Shown: positions 43,219 through 52,791, numbered from the stretch's first letter. The stretch is 64,000 bases of DNA from Marinimicrobium agarilyticum DSM 16975 (GCF_000423345.1 NZ_KE384008.1:686857-750856), one strand, 5' to 3'. Made by a program: numbers and translations. The notes: a model not told the origin generated them from the letters alone.

Positions 43219-43716
43219 TTAGCGGGTGGTGATGCTGTGGACTGGGACTTCGAGGTATTGGGGTTGATTTAGCAGGTTCAGCAGCAGCACTACCCGTTCT
43301 TCGCCTTTGGTGGCGTGAACGACGGCTTCGAGTTCGCGAAAGGCGCCCTGGGTAATCACGACTTTCTCACCCGCTTTGAACATTGGCTCGGGTTCGGCAC
43401 CGTTCAGGATGGCGCAATGCTGGCGCAGGGCTTCGATTACGGTTTCAGGTACGGGCTTGGGGACGCCATTGAAGGTGACCACGTGAGCCACGCCGCGGGT
43501 CGAGCGGATGACGCTCCAGTTGCTGCGGTTGTCGAGCCGAAGGAAGAGGTAGTGCGGGAACAAGGGGTCGGTGACGATCCGTGTGGTCTGGCGATGTTTG
43601 CGCTTGACCGGGTGCGTGGGCAAGAAGCATTCAAAGCCCTGGTGCGTCAGGTGCTCTTCGGCCCGGAAGGTGTGCCGGGGTTTGCATTGCACCAGGTACC
43701 AGTGGGGTTGGGTCAT
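43219..43716 (-). CDS. rfaH: Transcription antiterminator RfaH
   Basis: The 165-residue protein is a NusG-family NGN plus KOW factor. It begins HWYLVQCKPRHTFRAEEHLT with GFECFLPTH, then LFPHYLFLRLD, WSVIRSTRGVAHVVTF, and a KOW-like FKAGEKVVITQGAFRELEAV. Length is close to E. coli RfaH (162), and its region 30-60 resembles RfaH more than NusG. RfaH binds RNA polymerase paused at ops and prevents Rho termination in long surface-polysaccharide operons. An ops element lies at 23895-23906. The proximity to ugd fits a cell-surface theme. Confidence 0.88.
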   Translation of the reverse strand: MTQPHWYLVQCKPRHTFRAEEHLTHQGFECFLPTHPVKRKHRQTTRIVTDPLFPHYLFLRLDNRSNWSVIRSTRGVAHVVTFNGVPKPVPETVIEALRQHCAILNGAEPEPMFKAGEKVVITQGAFRELEAVVHATKGEERVVLLLNLLNQPQYLEVPVHSITTR

Positions 43717-43750
43717 AGACGCTTCACAGCGGTGTGCGGTTGAATGTTTA

Positions 43751-43797
43751 TTGGTAGGTGGCCTTCGCTCCGAAGCGTCGGACCAGCCTACCCTACG
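43751..43797. repeat. GTAGGTGGCG repeat, copy E3 (divergent)
   Basis: TTGGTAGGTGGCC, then CTTCGCTCCGAAGCG forming an inner hairpin, then CCTACCCTACG. A diverged member upstream of rfaH. Confidence 0.65.
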
Positions 43798-43820
43798 TAT
43801 TAAGGTGGATGGAGGCTTGA

Positions 43821-43897
43821 TTGGTAGGTGGCGCTGCGCTTACCTACCCTACACGGCCAAACGTGCGTAGGGTAGGTAAGCGAAGCGCCACCTACCA
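43821..43897. repeat. GTAGGTGGCG repeat, copy E4 (paired halves)
   Basis: A forward half (TTGGTAGGTGGCGCTGCGCT, then TACCTACCCTAC) and an inverted half (CGTAGGGTAGGTAAGCGAAG, then CGCCACCTACCA), about 9 bases apart. The two halves are complementary over about 30 bases. It lies between rfaH and ugd. Confidence 0.8.
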
Positions 43898-43910
43898 TTT
43901 AAGGTCGGAC

Positions 43911-45239
43911 CTACGCCGGGCGACCGACGGAGTAGTAGGTAAACCCTTTCTTCACCATTCGCTTGGGATCGTACAGATTCCGCCCGTCGAAAATCAACGG
44001 CTGCGCCAGCTGCTCCTTGAGCAGGTCGAAATCCGGAGCGCGGAAGGCCTGCCACTCGGTCACGATGATCAGGGCATCGGCGCCGCGCAAGGCGCTTTCC
44101 TTGGTGCCGCAGAGGTTCAGGTCATCACGGCTGCTGTAGATGCGCTGGGTCTCTTCCATGGCTTCCGGGTCATAGGCCTGGACTTTGGCGCCGGCCGCCC
44201 AGAGCGCTTCCATCAGCACGCGGGACGGCGCTTCGCGCATGTCATCGGTGTTGGGTTTGAATGACAGGCCCCAGAGTGCAAAGGTTTTGCCTTTCAAGTC
44301 TCCACCGTAGTGCTTGTTGATCTTCTGGAACAGCGTGGTTTTCTGTTCGTGGTTGCGGGCCTCAACGGACTTGAGGACCTTGGCATCGAAGTTGATTTGA
44401 TCCGCTGCACGAATCAACGCCTGAACGTCTTTCGGAAAGCAGGAGCCGCCGTAGCCAACCCCCGGATAAATAAACTGGTAGCCGATGCGCGGGTCGCTGC
44501 CGATGCCTTTGCGCACGGACTCGATGTCCGCCCCGAGCAGTTCGGCCAGGTTGGCAATTTCATTGATAAAGCTGATCTTGGTGGCAAGCATGCAGTTGGC
44601 GGCGTATTTGGTCAGCTCGGCGCTGCGCACGTCCATGATCATGACTTTGTCGTGGTTGCGGTTGAACGGCGCGTACAACTCACGCATCACTTCTTCGGCG
44701 TAGTCGCTGTCGGTGCCGATGATGATCCGGTCCGGCTTCATGCAGTCGGCGACGGCGGAGCCTTCCTTCAGAAATTCGGGGTTGGAGACCACATCGAATT
44801 CCAGATCAGTGCGGCCAAGCTTTTCCAGCGTTTCGGCCACTTTGGCTTTGACCTTGTCGGCGGTGCCCACCGGGACGGTGGACTTGTCGATGATGACCTG
44901 GCGCTTTTCCATATGGGTGGCGATGGTCTCCGCCACGGCAAGCACGTATTTGAGGTCGGCGGAGCCGTCTTCGTCCGGGGGCGTGCCCACGGCGATAAAC
45001 TGGATTTCCCCATGTTTGACCGCTTCGGCCGCATCGGTGGTGAAATGCAGACGGCCAGCGGCATAGTTTTCAGTGACGATGGGCTCCAGGCCCGGCTCGT
45101 AGATGGGGATGTCCCCGTTCTTCAGTCGTTCGACCTTGGCTGCGTCCACATCCACACAGATAACGTCGTGTCCCACTTCCGACAAAATGGCGCCTTGCAC
45201 CAGGCCGACATAGCCGGTTCCGAATACGGTGACTTTCAT
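43911..45239 (-). CDS. ugd: UDP-glucose 6-dehydrogenase
   Basis: The 442-residue enzyme oxidises UDP-glucose to UDP-glucuronate with two NAD+. [18 protein letters not shown] is the Rossmann motif. The catalytic cysteine is Cys267 in [12 protein letters not shown], and [20 protein letters not shown] is the C-terminal signature. The product is a donor for acidic polysaccharides, and a precursor of UDP-xylose or L-Ara4N in some bacteria. It is outside the main cluster but follows rfaH in the same orientation across repeat E4. Confidence 0.95.
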   Translation of the reverse strand: MKVTVFGTGYVGLVQGAILSEVGHDVICVDVDAAKVERLKNGDIPIYEPGLEPIVTENYAAGRLHFTTDAAEAVKHGEIQFIAVGTPPDEDGSADLKYVLAVAETIATHMEKRQVIIDKSTVPVGTADKVKAKVAETLEKLGRTDLEFDVVSNPEFLKEGSAVADCMKPDRIIIGTDSDYAEEVMRELYAPFNRNHDKVMIMDVRSAELTKYAANCMLATKISFINEIANLAELLGADIESVRKGIGSDPRIGYQFIYPGVGYGGSCFPKDVQALIRAADQINFDAKVLKSVEARNHEQKTTLFQKINKHYGGDLKGKTFALWGLSFKPNTDDMREAPSRVLMEALWAAGAKVQAYDPEAMEETQRIYSSRDDLNLCGTKESALRGADALIIVTEWQAFRAPDFDLLKEQLAQPLIFDGRNLYDPKRMVKKGFTYYSVGRPA

Positions 45240-45314
45240 TGACTTGAATCCTTTTAGCTTTCAGGTAAACACAATTTGAATGCCCGGCCGAAGCAACTAC
45301 GGCCCGGGCGTTAA

Positions 45315-45935
45315 TTATTGCCGGTAGCGCCCTTCGAGAGCAGCGTACAGCTCGTCTTTAAAGCTGGGGCTGGCGGCGTCCAGGCTGTGAACCACTTCCA
45401 CCAGGTGCTCGTTGTCCTCACGGCCGTCGTGCCAGTTCTTGCGGTAGCTGCCCTCTTTATAGCCGTTGTCCTGGCGGAAAAAGTTCAGCACGTTTTTACC
45501 GACGTACCCGCGGTAAAGCTCGTCGAAGCTCATGCGGATGCCCGCCATCATCCGGCCGAATTTGCCGATGTGGAACTGCTGGTCCGCCAAAGTGGCACCG
45601 GCGAAGGCTTCCAGGTCCAGACGAAAATCGGGCTCGTCTGTCTTCACGATCAATTCCTGATCAATGTCGGCCGCCAGAGCGTCGAGGTCGTCGCTACCCT
45701 GCAGGCGGATGCTCAGCCCAAAGTGCCAGATGTCGATCAGCTCCAGTGCCACCTGCTCGGTATCCGGTGTCTGTTTCTTCCACCACTTCCAACCGTAGTG
45801 TTCCAACAACTCCGCGCATTCAATCCAGATGGCCCGGTAGAACTCGAACCCTTGAGCCCGCCACTCCGGATGGACTTTGGTGTTCATTGCCTCTTGAAGT
45901 TCCAACATGGTCAGAATCTGTTGCGTACGGGGCAT
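45315..45935 (-). CDS. Dimeric (all-alpha NTP pyrophosphatase) dUTP diphosphatase
   Basis: The 206-residue protein matches the dUTPase_2 family: TMLELQEAMNTKVHPEWRAQ, the metal-binding E-C-A-E-L-L and A-L-E-L-I-D-I-W-H-F helices, and KNVLNFFRQDNGYKEGSYRK near the end. It would hydrolyse dUTP to dUMP and keep uracil out of DNA, in place of or beside trimeric Dut. The start at 45935 has GGAG upstream and matches the family; the longer open frame to 46238 runs through repeat E5. Confidence 0.85.
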   Translation of the reverse strand: MPRTQQILTMLELQEAMNTKVHPEWRAQGFEFYRAIWIECAELLEHYGWKWWKKQTPDTEQVALELIDIWHFGLSIRLQGSDDLDALAADIDQELIVKTDEPDFRLDLEAFAGATLADQQFHIGKFGRMMAGIRMSFDELYRGYVGKNVLNFFRQDNGYKEGSYRKNWHDGREDNEHLVEVVHSLDAASPSFKDELYAALEGRYRQ

Positions 45936-46017
45936 GGATGGCTCCGGCTGAATGATGAGTAAAAGCGAGTATTGTACGGGATGTTGAGGGGCGATAGGAA
46001 TGTTTGGCGGTGTTGTG

Positions 46018-46049
46018 TGGTAGGTGGCGCTGCGCTTACCTACCCTACG
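46018..46049. repeat. GTAGGTGGCG repeat, copy E5 (single half)
   Basis: TGGTAGGTGGCGCTGCGCTT, then ACCTACCCTACG, between tatD and the dUTPase gene. Confidence 0.75.
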
Positions 46050-46107
46050 GCAGGCGGGCAAGTTGGCAATACGGCCGCCGGGCAGCGGGGGAGTACGGAA
46101 GTAGGGG

Positions 46108-46893
46108 TTATACGTGGCCTTGGGCTTTCGGGAAGAGGCGATGGAAGTTGTCTGTGGTGTGCTCGGCGAGCGCCTCCAGCGGGATGCCCCGCAGGTCCGC
46201 GACGAATTCGGCCACTTCGCGCACGTACTGCGGTTCATTGGATTTGCCGCGGTACGGCACCGGCGCCAGGTAAGGAGAGTCGGTTTCCACCAGAAGGCGG
46301 TCCAACGGCACTTTTTTGGCCACTTCCCGCAGGGCTTCGGCGCTTTTGAAGGTAACGATGCCGGAGAGGGAGATGTAATACCCCATGTCCATGGCGGCGC
46401 TGGCCATCTCCCAGGTCTCGGTAAAGCAGTGGAGCACGCCGGCGGAGGCCGGATCGCCGTGTTCGCGAATCAGGTCCAGGGTGTCTTCCCGGGCCTCGCG
46501 GGTATGGACGATGATCGGCAGGCCGGCTCGGGCGCCCGCTTTGAGGTGGAGTGCGAAGCTTTCCTGCTGCAGCTCCTTGGTCTGTTCCGCGTAGTGGTAG
46601 TCCAGCCCGGTCTCCCCCAGGCCAATCACTTCCGGGGCGCTACCCCACTCCACCAGCTGTTCCACGGTGGCGGTGCCGGACTCTACATCACAAGGGTGCA
46701 CACCCACGGAAGCGTGCACGTCCGGGTGTTGGCGGGCAATGTCGACCACCGCTTCGCGGTTGTCCAGACTGACGCCGATACACAGAAACTGCCGGATGCC
46801 GCGCTCGCGGGCAGCGTCCAGGGCGGCATTTAGGTCGCCGTTATAGGGGGTCAGGTCGATACGGTCCAGGTGGCAATGGGAGTCGGTCAGCAT
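46108..46893 (-). CDS. TatD-family metal-dependent hydrolase (YcfH-like)
   Basis: The 261-residue TIM-barrel protein starts MLTDSHCHLDRID (metal-binding His6 and His8), with GLGETGLDY, PIIVHTREAREDTLDL, VLHCFTE and LLVETDSPYLAP as the conserved metal-site and signature blocks. Family members are 3'-5' DNA/RNA exonucleases or related hydrolases. It lies downstream of pilZ and holB, the usual holB-pilZ-tatD order. ATG 46893 is preferred to a TTG six bases earlier. Confidence 0.9.
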   Translation of the reverse strand: MLTDSHCHLDRIDLTPYNGDLNAALDAARERGIRQFLCIGVSLDNREAVVDIARQHPDVHASVGVHPCDVESGTATVEQLVEWGSAPEVIGLGETGLDYHYAEQTKELQQESFALHLKAGARAGLPIIVHTREAREDTLDLIREHGDPASAGVLHCFTETWEMASAAMDMGYYISLSGIVTFKSAEALREVAKKVPLDRLLVETDSPYLAPVPYRGKSNEPQYVREVAEFVADLRGIPLEALAEHTTDNFHRLFPKAQGHV

Positions 46894-46987
46894 GAGCAAG
46901 CGTTTTGTCTGAGAGTGTGTTCAACATCAGCGTGTCGGTTTACGCTGCGCGAAACCGACCTGCGGAGTATGGATAAACGGGGTACGA

Positions 46988-47338
46988 CTACATGGTGTGA
47001 GTGGGGCGTTCGGATTCCAGCGAGCCGGCCAGGTAGGTCTCGATCTTGTTCACCGCGGTGTTGTCCTGGTCGCTGAACTGGACACCGATGCCAGCCGCCC
47101 GGTTGCCCTGGGCGCCTTTGGGGGTCACCCAGACGACTTTGCCCGCCACGGGGATTTTTTCCGCCTCGTCCATCAGGTTCAGAAGCATGAACACCTCATC
47201 CCCGAGTTTGTAGCTTTTGCCGGTGGGAATGAATAGCCCGCCATTTTGCACGAAGGGCATGTAGGCGGCGTAGAGCACCGCTTTGTCTTTGATGGTCAGG
47301 GAAAGTATGCCGTTACGGGCGCCGCCGAGTGCGTGCAT
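46988..47338 (-). CDS. pilZ: PilZ domain protein, type IV pilus assembly
   Basis: The 116-residue protein has the PilZ-subfamily start (LSLTIKDKAVLYAAYMPFVQ, then NGGLFIPTGKSYKLGDEVF) and VAGKVVWVTPKG with AAGIGVQFSD. Classic Pseudomonas PilZ lacks good c-di-GMP-binding residues and acts with FimX/PilB in pilus biogenesis. Its place next to holB and tatD is the conserved one. The R-x-x-x-R c-di-GMP motif is not visible at the N-terminus. Confidence 0.88.
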   Translation of the reverse strand: MHALGGARNGILSLTIKDKAVLYAAYMPFVQNGGLFIPTGKSYKLGDEVFMLLNLMDEAEKIPVAGKVVWVTPKGAQGNRAAGIGVQFSDQDNTAVNKIETYLAGSLESERPTHTM

Positions 47339-47391
47339 AGTTCACTCCGAAGTGGATTTGGAAGAAACAGTAAAGGATTCGTTCGGCGCTG

Positions 47392-47450
47392 TCCAGATTT
47401 GCCGGAACCCCGGGCCAGATTTGCCAGAACCCCGGGGCCAGATTTGCCGG
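47392..47450. repeat. 22-23-base tandem repeat, 2.6 copies
   Basis: The unit CCAGATTTGCCGGAACCCCG occurs in full twice (with one A/G change), and a third copy stops at CCAGATTTGCCGG. It lies between holB and pilZ. Confidence 0.65.
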
Positions 47451-47479
47451 CGCCTGCGGGCGCTTTCACGCGGCTTCTG

Positions 47480-48493
47480 TTACGCGGCTTTCATGGCCTG
47501 GCGGAGCACGACACCCCAGTCCAGCAGCAACTCTTCCAATAATAGCTGCTTATTGGGGTTGGCACCGCTGAGCCACTGGCGTTTTACCGTTATCAGCTTT
47601 TCCAGGTAGCGGTGCAGGAGCGCGGGCGGAACCCGTGTCAGGGTCTGCTGTAAGTGCGCCGGCAGTGCGTCCAGGGCCGATACCCCCACCCCGGCTTGCC
47701 AGCGCGCCAGGTCATAGAGCCAGCCGAGGAGCCATTCGATGGCTTCGCCCACGTCGCCTTTCTGCCAATTGTCCGCCAGTTGCATTGCCGTCAGTTTCTG
47801 ATCGCAGAGTTTGAGAAAGTCCTGCTCTCTCTGGCGGCGCTGTTCCAGGCGGTCCCCATCCAGCAGGCCGAGCGCGGTCAAGGGCGCGCCACGGGCCCGA
47901 TCCAGCAGCTCACCGGCTTCAAAACCGCTGCCCGAAACCAGGGGCTTGAGCCATTCCAGCACGCGGGAGGCCGGAGGTAGCGGCAGGGGCCGAATCTGGC
48001 AACGGCTCCGAATGGTAGGCATAACCGCGCTGGGGGTATGGCTCACCAGGAGCAATAGCGTCTTGTCGGCGGGCTCCTCCAGGGTTTTGAGCAGGGCGTT
48101 GGCGGCGTTGACGTTCATCGCCTCCGCCGGTTCGATCACGACCACTTTGTATCCGCCCTGCTGGGCGGTGTTGCCCAGGGAGCGGGTGAGCTCCCGAACG
48201 GCGTCGATCTTGATGGCCTTGCCGGGCTCTTCGGGCTGCAGGATGGTCAGATCCGGGTGGGTCTGGGCCTTTAACAGGCCACAGCTGTGGCATTTACCGC
48301 AGGCGGTGCCCTGCTGGGGCGCCTGACACAGCAGCCGTTGGGCGAAGGCTCGCGCCAGGTGGAATTTCCCTACCCCGAGTGGGCCCGAGAACATCAGAGC
48401 ATGGGGCAACTGGCGCTCGTCGATGTGGCGATTGAGCCGTTGCCATTCGTCTTTTTGCCAGGGGTACGGCAGTGCCGGAAAGTGTTCGGTCAT
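47480..48493 (-). CDS. holB: DNA polymerase III subunit delta'
   Basis: The 337-residue clamp-loader subunit has the AAA+ start HALMFSGPLGVGKFHLARAF, the zinc motif CGKCHSC with preceding Cys, VVIEPAEAMNVNAANALLKT with LEEPADKTLLLL, and the MPTIRSRCQ sensor segment. delta' stabilises the clamp loader. tmk, which often precedes holB, is 2.2 kb away here, separated by a pseudouridine synthase gene and a TraF-like gene. Confidence 0.93.
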   Translation of the reverse strand: MTEHFPALPYPWQKDEWQRLNRHIDERQLPHALMFSGPLGVGKFHLARAFAQRLLCQAPQQGTACGKCHSCGLLKAQTHPDLTILQPEEPGKAIKIDAVRELTRSLGNTAQQGGYKVVVIEPAEAMNVNAANALLKTLEEPADKTLLLLVSHTPSAVMPTIRSRCQIRPLPLPPASRVLEWLKPLVSGSGFEAGELLDRARGAPLTALGLLDGDRLEQRRQREQDFLKLCDQKLTAMQLADNWQKGDVGEAIEWLLGWLYDLARWQAGVGVSALDALPAHLQQTLTRVPPALLHRYLEKLITVKRQWLSGANPNKQLLLEELLLDWGVVLRQAMKAA

Positions 48494-48630
48494 GGGGTTC
48501 GCGTTGGCCGGAAAAACAAGCCTCTATTGTACGGATTTGCGCTGCAATAGACAGCGTCTTGCGAGCGCCCGATTCCCGTTGGCCCGAATCACGTTAGAAT
48601 GGCGCCCTTTTGTGCTCAGAGAGGTTCGGC

Positions 48631-49254
48631 ATGCTCCCGCCCGTGGTTTACCAAGACAGTGCCTTGCTGGTGGTGGAAAAACCCGCCGGGTTGCTCACTG
48701 TCCCCGGCCGGGGGCCGGACAAGCAGGATTGCCTGATCAACCGGATCCTGCCCCACTACCCCAATGCCCGGATCGTGCACCGCCTGGATCAGCCCACCTC
48801 CGGGCTGGTGATCATTCCGCTGGGGTATGAACCCCAGAAACATCTGGCGCGGCAGTTCGAACAACGCCAGGTCCACAAGCGGTACATCGCCGTGGTTGCC
48901 GGCCGGCCCGATCCGCTGGAGGGGGAGGTCGACCTGCCGCTGATTTGTGACTGGCCCAATCGCCCCCGCCAGAAAGTGGACTACACTGAAGGTAAACCGG
49001 CATTGACCCGCTACCGGGTGGTTTCCCATGACGAGGCAGGCACCCGCATGGCCCTTGAGCCGGTGACCGGACGTTCCCATCAGTTGCGCGTTCATATGAT
49101 GGCCTTGGGTCATCCCATTTTGGGTGATACCCTTTACGGAACTTCCGAAACCATAAGTGCGTCTGAGCGCCTGTTGCTGCACGCCGCTTCCATTGAATTT
49201 ACCCACCCAAGGACTGGCTCACAGGTTCACTGTGATTCAACGCCGGTTTTTTGA
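48631..49254 (+). CDS. RluA-family pseudouridine synthase
   Basis: The 207-residue protein has the RluA core: LLVVEKPAGLLTVPGRGPDK, the catalytic ARIVHRLDQPTSGLVI (Asp in HRLD), HKRYIAVVAG, and EPVTGRSHQLRVHMMALGHP with ILGDTLYG. Length and the lack of an S4 domain fit the RluA/TruC-like branch acting on 23S rRNA or tRNA. The ATG at 48631 follows GAGAGG; an upstream TTG at 48610 is less likely. Confidence 0.88.
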   Translation: MLPPVVYQDSALLVVEKPAGLLTVPGRGPDKQDCLINRILPHYPNARIVHRLDQPTSGLVIIPLGYEPQKHLARQFEQRQVHKRYIAVVAGRPDPLEGEVDLPLICDWPNRPRQKVDYTEGKPALTRYRVVSHDEAGTRMALEPVTGRSHQLRVHMMALGHPILGDTLYGTSETISASERLLLHAASIEFTHPRTGSQVHCDSTPVF

Positions 49255-49418
49255 CCGTCGTTATTGCCAAACTTTCTGCAACAGGACCACTCAAGACTGT
49301 TTTATAATAAGCAGCTATTTGGTTATTGCAGTTGCTTATATATTGGGCCACACTTCAATCGCTAACATTTTTTAACAGGTTCGCCCCAGCTCCACGATTG
49401 ATTCACACAGGTTTTACT

Positions 49419-50672
49419 ATGAAAAAGACGCTCCTCAGTCTGGCTTTGATTGCCGCCTCCGGCACTACCGCTGCCGCGGAATACTACAATGGTCGGCTCA
49501 CCGGTATGGCGGGCGCGGGTTATGCAACCGGTGGTTATGCCGATGGAGTGCTGTTGAACCCGAGCCTGGGCGCCTCCCACGGGGAAAAAGATGATTTTGC
49601 CCTGGTGTTGAACGGTGGCCTGATCGGTGATGATGAGGACGAGCTGCTCGACGGCCTGGAGGAGCTTTCCGACTATCTGGACGAGCTTGAGCAGCGCACC
49701 ACTGCCGGTCTGATTGATGATGTGGGTGGATTCGACCCGAACAACCCGGATGCCTTCGAACAGAACGCCCGCGAGCTGCTTGAAGAAGAAGCCGAGGAAG
49801 CCACGCGTCTGCTGCGAAATGTGGATGACAAGACCACCAAAGTGGGCGCCTCGGGCAGCTTTGTCGTGGCCATCCCCAACGACGTACTTTCTCTGAGCAT
49901 CGTGGGCAAGTCTCATCTGGAAGCGGCCGTGCTGTCATTCGTTGATGACGACGACTACGCCTACATCCAGGACGCGGTCAATCAAGTCGGCTTTGATGCC
50001 GATGAGCTCGAGTCCTACGGGATGGGCGTAGGCGCCGCGGTTTCCGAAGTCGGGCTGACCATGGCCAAGAGCCTGAAAACCGGCGAGGATTCTCGCCTGC
50101 TACTGGGGGTGACACCGAAATACATGCACATCGCCACCTTTATTTATCGTGCGGATGTGGACTCTTTCGACGAGGACGATTTCGACGGGGATGAGTACAC
50201 CGTTGAAGAAAACGATGTCAACCTGGACCTGGGCGCAACCTACCAGTGCGGCAACATGCGCTATGCCCTGACTGTGGCCAACGCCATCAGTGGCGAGTAT
50301 GAGACCATCGACCCGACTCGCACACTGAAGCTGGAGCCGCGCGCTACCACCGCGCTGGGGTACAAGAGCAGCTGGTTTACGGCGGAAGCCTCTGTCGACC
50401 TTAACACCAGCCCGAATTTCGCGACCGGCGAAGACACCAAATACGCTCGTGTCGGTGCGGAGCTGAACGCGGCCAACTGGGCTCAGTTGCGTGTGGGTTT
50501 TCAGCGCGACCTGGAAGACAACGTAGCGGACATGGTTTCCGTGGGCGTGGGTTTCTCCCCGTTTAATGTGGTCAATGTCGACCTGGCGGTGTTCGCGGAA
50601 GATCTGGGCGAGCTCAGCAGCGGCGATACCAATACCGGCGGGGCAGCCCTTCAGTTGGGCATGCGCTTCTAG
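49419..50672 (+). CDS. TraF-like outer-membrane protein (conjugal transfer TraF family)
   Basis: The 417-residue protein has a signal peptide (MKKTLLSLALIAASGTTAAA) and N-terminal YYNGRLTGMAGAGYATGGYA with DGVLLNPSL. An acidic coiled segment (about 70-140) and beta-rich C-terminal strands end in GGAALQLGMRF with a terminal Phe, as in barrel proteins. Despite the TraF name, chromosomal members are common and not part of a conjugation system; none is visible here. A TATAAT at 49303-49308 lies 110 bases upstream. An intrinsic terminator follows at 50699. Confidence 0.7.
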   Translation: MKKTLLSLALIAASGTTAAAEYYNGRLTGMAGAGYATGGYADGVLLNPSLGASHGEKDDFALVLNGGLIGDDEDELLDGLEELSDYLDELEQRTTAGLIDDVGGFDPNNPDAFEQNARELLEEEAEEATRLLRNVDDKTTKVGASGSFVVAIPNDVLSLSIVGKSHLEAAVLSFVDDDDYAYIQDAVNQVGFDADELESYGMGVGAAVSEVGLTMAKSLKTGEDSRLLLGVTPKYMHIATFIYRADVDSFDEDDFDGDEYTVEENDVNLDLGATYQCGNMRYALTVANAISGEYETIDPTRTLKLEPRATTALGYKSSWFTAEASVDLNTSPNFATGEDTKYARVGAELNAANWAQLRVGFQRDLEDNVADMVSVGVGFSPFNVVNVDLAVFAEDLGELSSGDTNTGGAALQLGMRF

Positions 50673-50698
50673 CAAGCGACCCGACACCCGCTTTTCTG

Positions 50699-50726
50699 GC
50701 CCCGCTCTCGCGGGGCTTTTTATTTA
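50699..50726 (+). terminator. Intrinsic terminator after the TraF-like gene
   Basis: GCCCCGC (50699-50705), loop TCTC, GCGGGGC (50710-50716), then TTTTTATTT. It touches the convergent tmk stop, so it may serve mainly the plus-strand gene. Confidence 0.85.
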
Positions 50727-51341
50727 TAGCTGCTCCAAAATCGCCCGGATATCCCCCTGTACCCGCTCAAGTGGCGAGCCCGCATCCACGATTCGGTAAC
50801 GCTCGGGCGCACGCGCGGCCAGATCCCGGTAGACAGCCCTGACCCGCTCAAAAAATGCCACGGCCTCCCCTTCAAAACGGTCCGGCTCGCTGCGGGCACT
50901 GGCTCGGGCCAGGCCCGTTTGCACGTCGATATCCAGAATCAACGTCAGGTCCGGCCGCAAATCGCCCTGCACCAGGGCCTCCAGTTCCGCGATCGCGCTC
51001 TGGTCAAAACCGCGCCCGCCCCCTTGATAGGCATAGGTGGAATCGGTAAAACGGTCGCACAATACCCAGGTGCCTGCGGCGAGCGCCGGCTTCACCACCT
51101 GCTCCAGGTGCTGCGCCCGGGCCGCAAAGATCAACAGCAGCTCCGCCGTGGGCGCGACGGGCTCCTCTCGCGGAGTCAGCAGCAGCGCCCTCACCTCTTC
51201 GGCCATGGGCGTGCCGCCCGGCTCCCGGGTGACGAGCACCTTGTGCCCCTGCGCCTCCAGCCATTGCTGAATAAAAGCGAGGTTGGTGCTTTTGCCGACA
51301 CCTTCGGTGCCTTCCACAGTAATAAATCGGCCCTGGTTCAC
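50724..51341 (-). CDS. tmk: Thymidylate kinase
   Basis: The 205-residue enzyme phosphorylates dTMP to d[23 protein letters not shown] holds the P-loop, [18 protein letters not shown] is the DRX-type block, and [16 protein letters not shown] binds substrate. The LID region lies in [11 protein letters not shown]. The start is GTG at 51341. It is convergent with the TraF-like gene and shares its terminator region. Confidence 0.94.
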   Translation of the reverse strand: MNQGRFITVEGTEGVGKSTNLAFIQQWLEAQGHKVLVTREPGGTPMAEEVRALLLTPREEPVAPTAELLLIFAARAQHLEQVVKPALAAGTWVLCDRFTDSTYAYQGGGRGFDQSAIAELEALVQGDLRPDLTLILDIDVQTGLARASARSEPDRFEGEAVAFFERVRAVYRDLAARAPERYRIVDAGSPLERVQGDIRAILEQL

Positions 51342-51540
51342 TCGTTGACTCTTCTGTTCATGACATCAGTTGACCTTCCGCGACTGATAGAAGGTGCAGA
51401 TGTCGCAGTTTAACACTCTTCCCCATCGGCCGAGTAATGCCCAGCATCACCCGAATACGCAAGGTCTCGGCGACCCGGCCGAGCACTGAACTGTGTTAAG
51501 ATTTCGCCCTTTCATTTGACACTCTGCGACGGGACAAATC

Positions 51541-52050
51541 ATGAGCACAGCATCCAAAGTTACTCTGCACACCGACTATGGCGACATCACCATTGAACTG
51601 AACCACGAGAAGGCCCCGAAAACCGCTGCGAATTTTGCCCAGTACGCGCAGGAAGGTTTTTACGATGACACCATTTTCCATCGTGTGATCAGCAACTTCA
51701 TGGTTCAGGGCGGCGGCATGACGGAAGACATGCAGCAGAAGCCCACCCGCGCCCCCATCGAAAACGAAGCCGACAACGGCCTGGGTAATGTGGTCGGTAG
51801 CGTGGCGATGGCCCGCACCAGTGATCCGCACAGCGCCTCTGCACAATTTTTCATCAACGTGCAGGACAACAGTTTCCTGAACCACCGCGACAAGAGCATG
51901 CAGGGCTGGGGTTACTGTGTGTTCGGTAAAGTGGCTGAGGGCATGGATACCGTCAACAAAATCAAGGCGGTGAAAACCGGCAGCAAGGGTGGTCACCAGG
52001 ATGTTCCCGTTGACCCGGTGATGATTAAAAAGGTCACGGTCAGCGAGTAA
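51541..52050 (+). CDS. ppiB: Cytoplasmic peptidyl-prolyl cis-trans isomerase B
   Basis: The 169-residue cyclophilin has no signal peptide. [39 protein letters not shown] (catalytic Arg), [32 protein letters not shown] and [14 protein letters not shown] are typical. It speeds proline isomerisation in the cytoplasm. lpxH follows nine bases after the stop, an arrangement common in gammaproteobacteria. Confidence 0.95.
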   Translation: MSTASKVTLHTDYGDITIELNHEKAPKTAANFAQYAQEGFYDDTIFHRVISNFMVQGGGMTEDMQQKPTRAPIENEADNGLGNVVGSVAMARTSDPHSASAQFFINVQDNSFLNHRDKSMQGWGYCVFGKVAEGMDTVNKIKAVKTGSKGGHQDVPVDPVMIKKVTVSE

Positions 52051-52059
52051 GCGCGCCTT

Positions 52060-52782
52060 ATGACGAGGTTGTTTATAGCGGATTTGCATTTGAACGAGAA
52101 CCAGCCCCAGGTTACGGAAGGGTTCATGCGGTTTCTCAGAGACCGCGCTCATGGGGCTGAGGCGCTCTATATTCTCGGTGATTTCTTCGACGCCTGGATC
52201 GGCGACGACGATGACAGCGCGCTCTCACGGGAAGTCATCCACGCCCTTCGTACCCTGTCGGATAATGGCACCCGGCTTTACCTGATGCACGGTAACCGGG
52301 ACTTTCTGCTCGGCAAAGATTTCACCCGAGCGGCGGGGGCCGAGTTATTATCTGACCCCAGCGTGATCAACCTTTACGGGCGCCCGGCCCTGTTGATGCA
52401 CGGCGACAGTCTGTGCACACAGGACAAGGAGTACATGGCGTTCCGGCGCAAAGTGCGGGCGCCGCAATGGCAGGCCGAAGTGCTGGGCATGCCGTTGGAG
52501 GAACGCCGTGAGCTGGCCCGCAAGATGCGCCAGCAGAGCCAGAGTATGAACAGCAACAAAGCGCAGGACATCATGGATGTGACACCGGAGGAAGTGACCA
52601 AGGCGATGCGCAAGGAGAAAACCCCCTTGTTGATTCACGGCCACACCCACCGGCCCGCGCGCCATCCGTTGGAATTGAATGGCGAGCCCGCGGAGCGGAT
52701 TGTGTTGGGAGATTGGCACGACCGGGGCTGGTGTCTGGTGGCCGCGCCGGGTATTTTGAATTTGGAGTCTTGGACGTTGTAG
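52060..52782 (+). CDS. lpxH: UDP-2,3-diacylglucosamine diphosphatase
   Basis: The 240-residue metallophosphoesterase cleaves UDP-2,3-diacylglucosamine to lipid X in lipid A synthesis. The metal-binding motifs are TRLFIADLHLNENQP (Asp-x-His), YILGDFFDAWIGDDD, MHGNRDFLLG, LMHGDSLC and IHGHTHRPARH. It is a peripheral inner-membrane enzyme, co-transcribed with ppiB. Confidence 0.95.
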   Translation: MTRLFIADLHLNENQPQVTEGFMRFLRDRAHGAEALYILGDFFDAWIGDDDDSALSREVIHALRTLSDNGTRLYLMHGNRDFLLGKDFTRAAGAELLSDPSVINLYGRPALLMHGDSLCTQDKEYMAFRRKVRAPQWQAEVLGMPLEERRELARKMRQQSQSMNSNKAQDIMDVTPEEVTKAMRKEKTPLLIHGHTHRPARHPLELNGEPAERIVLGDWHDRGWCLVAAPGILNLESWTL

Positions 52783-52791
52783 GCGGTTTTT

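Noticed and set aside
49419-50672. Conjugation gene cluster suggested by the TraF-like protein
   Set aside because: No other transfer, pilus or relaxase genes are nearby, and chromosomal TraF-like barrels are common.
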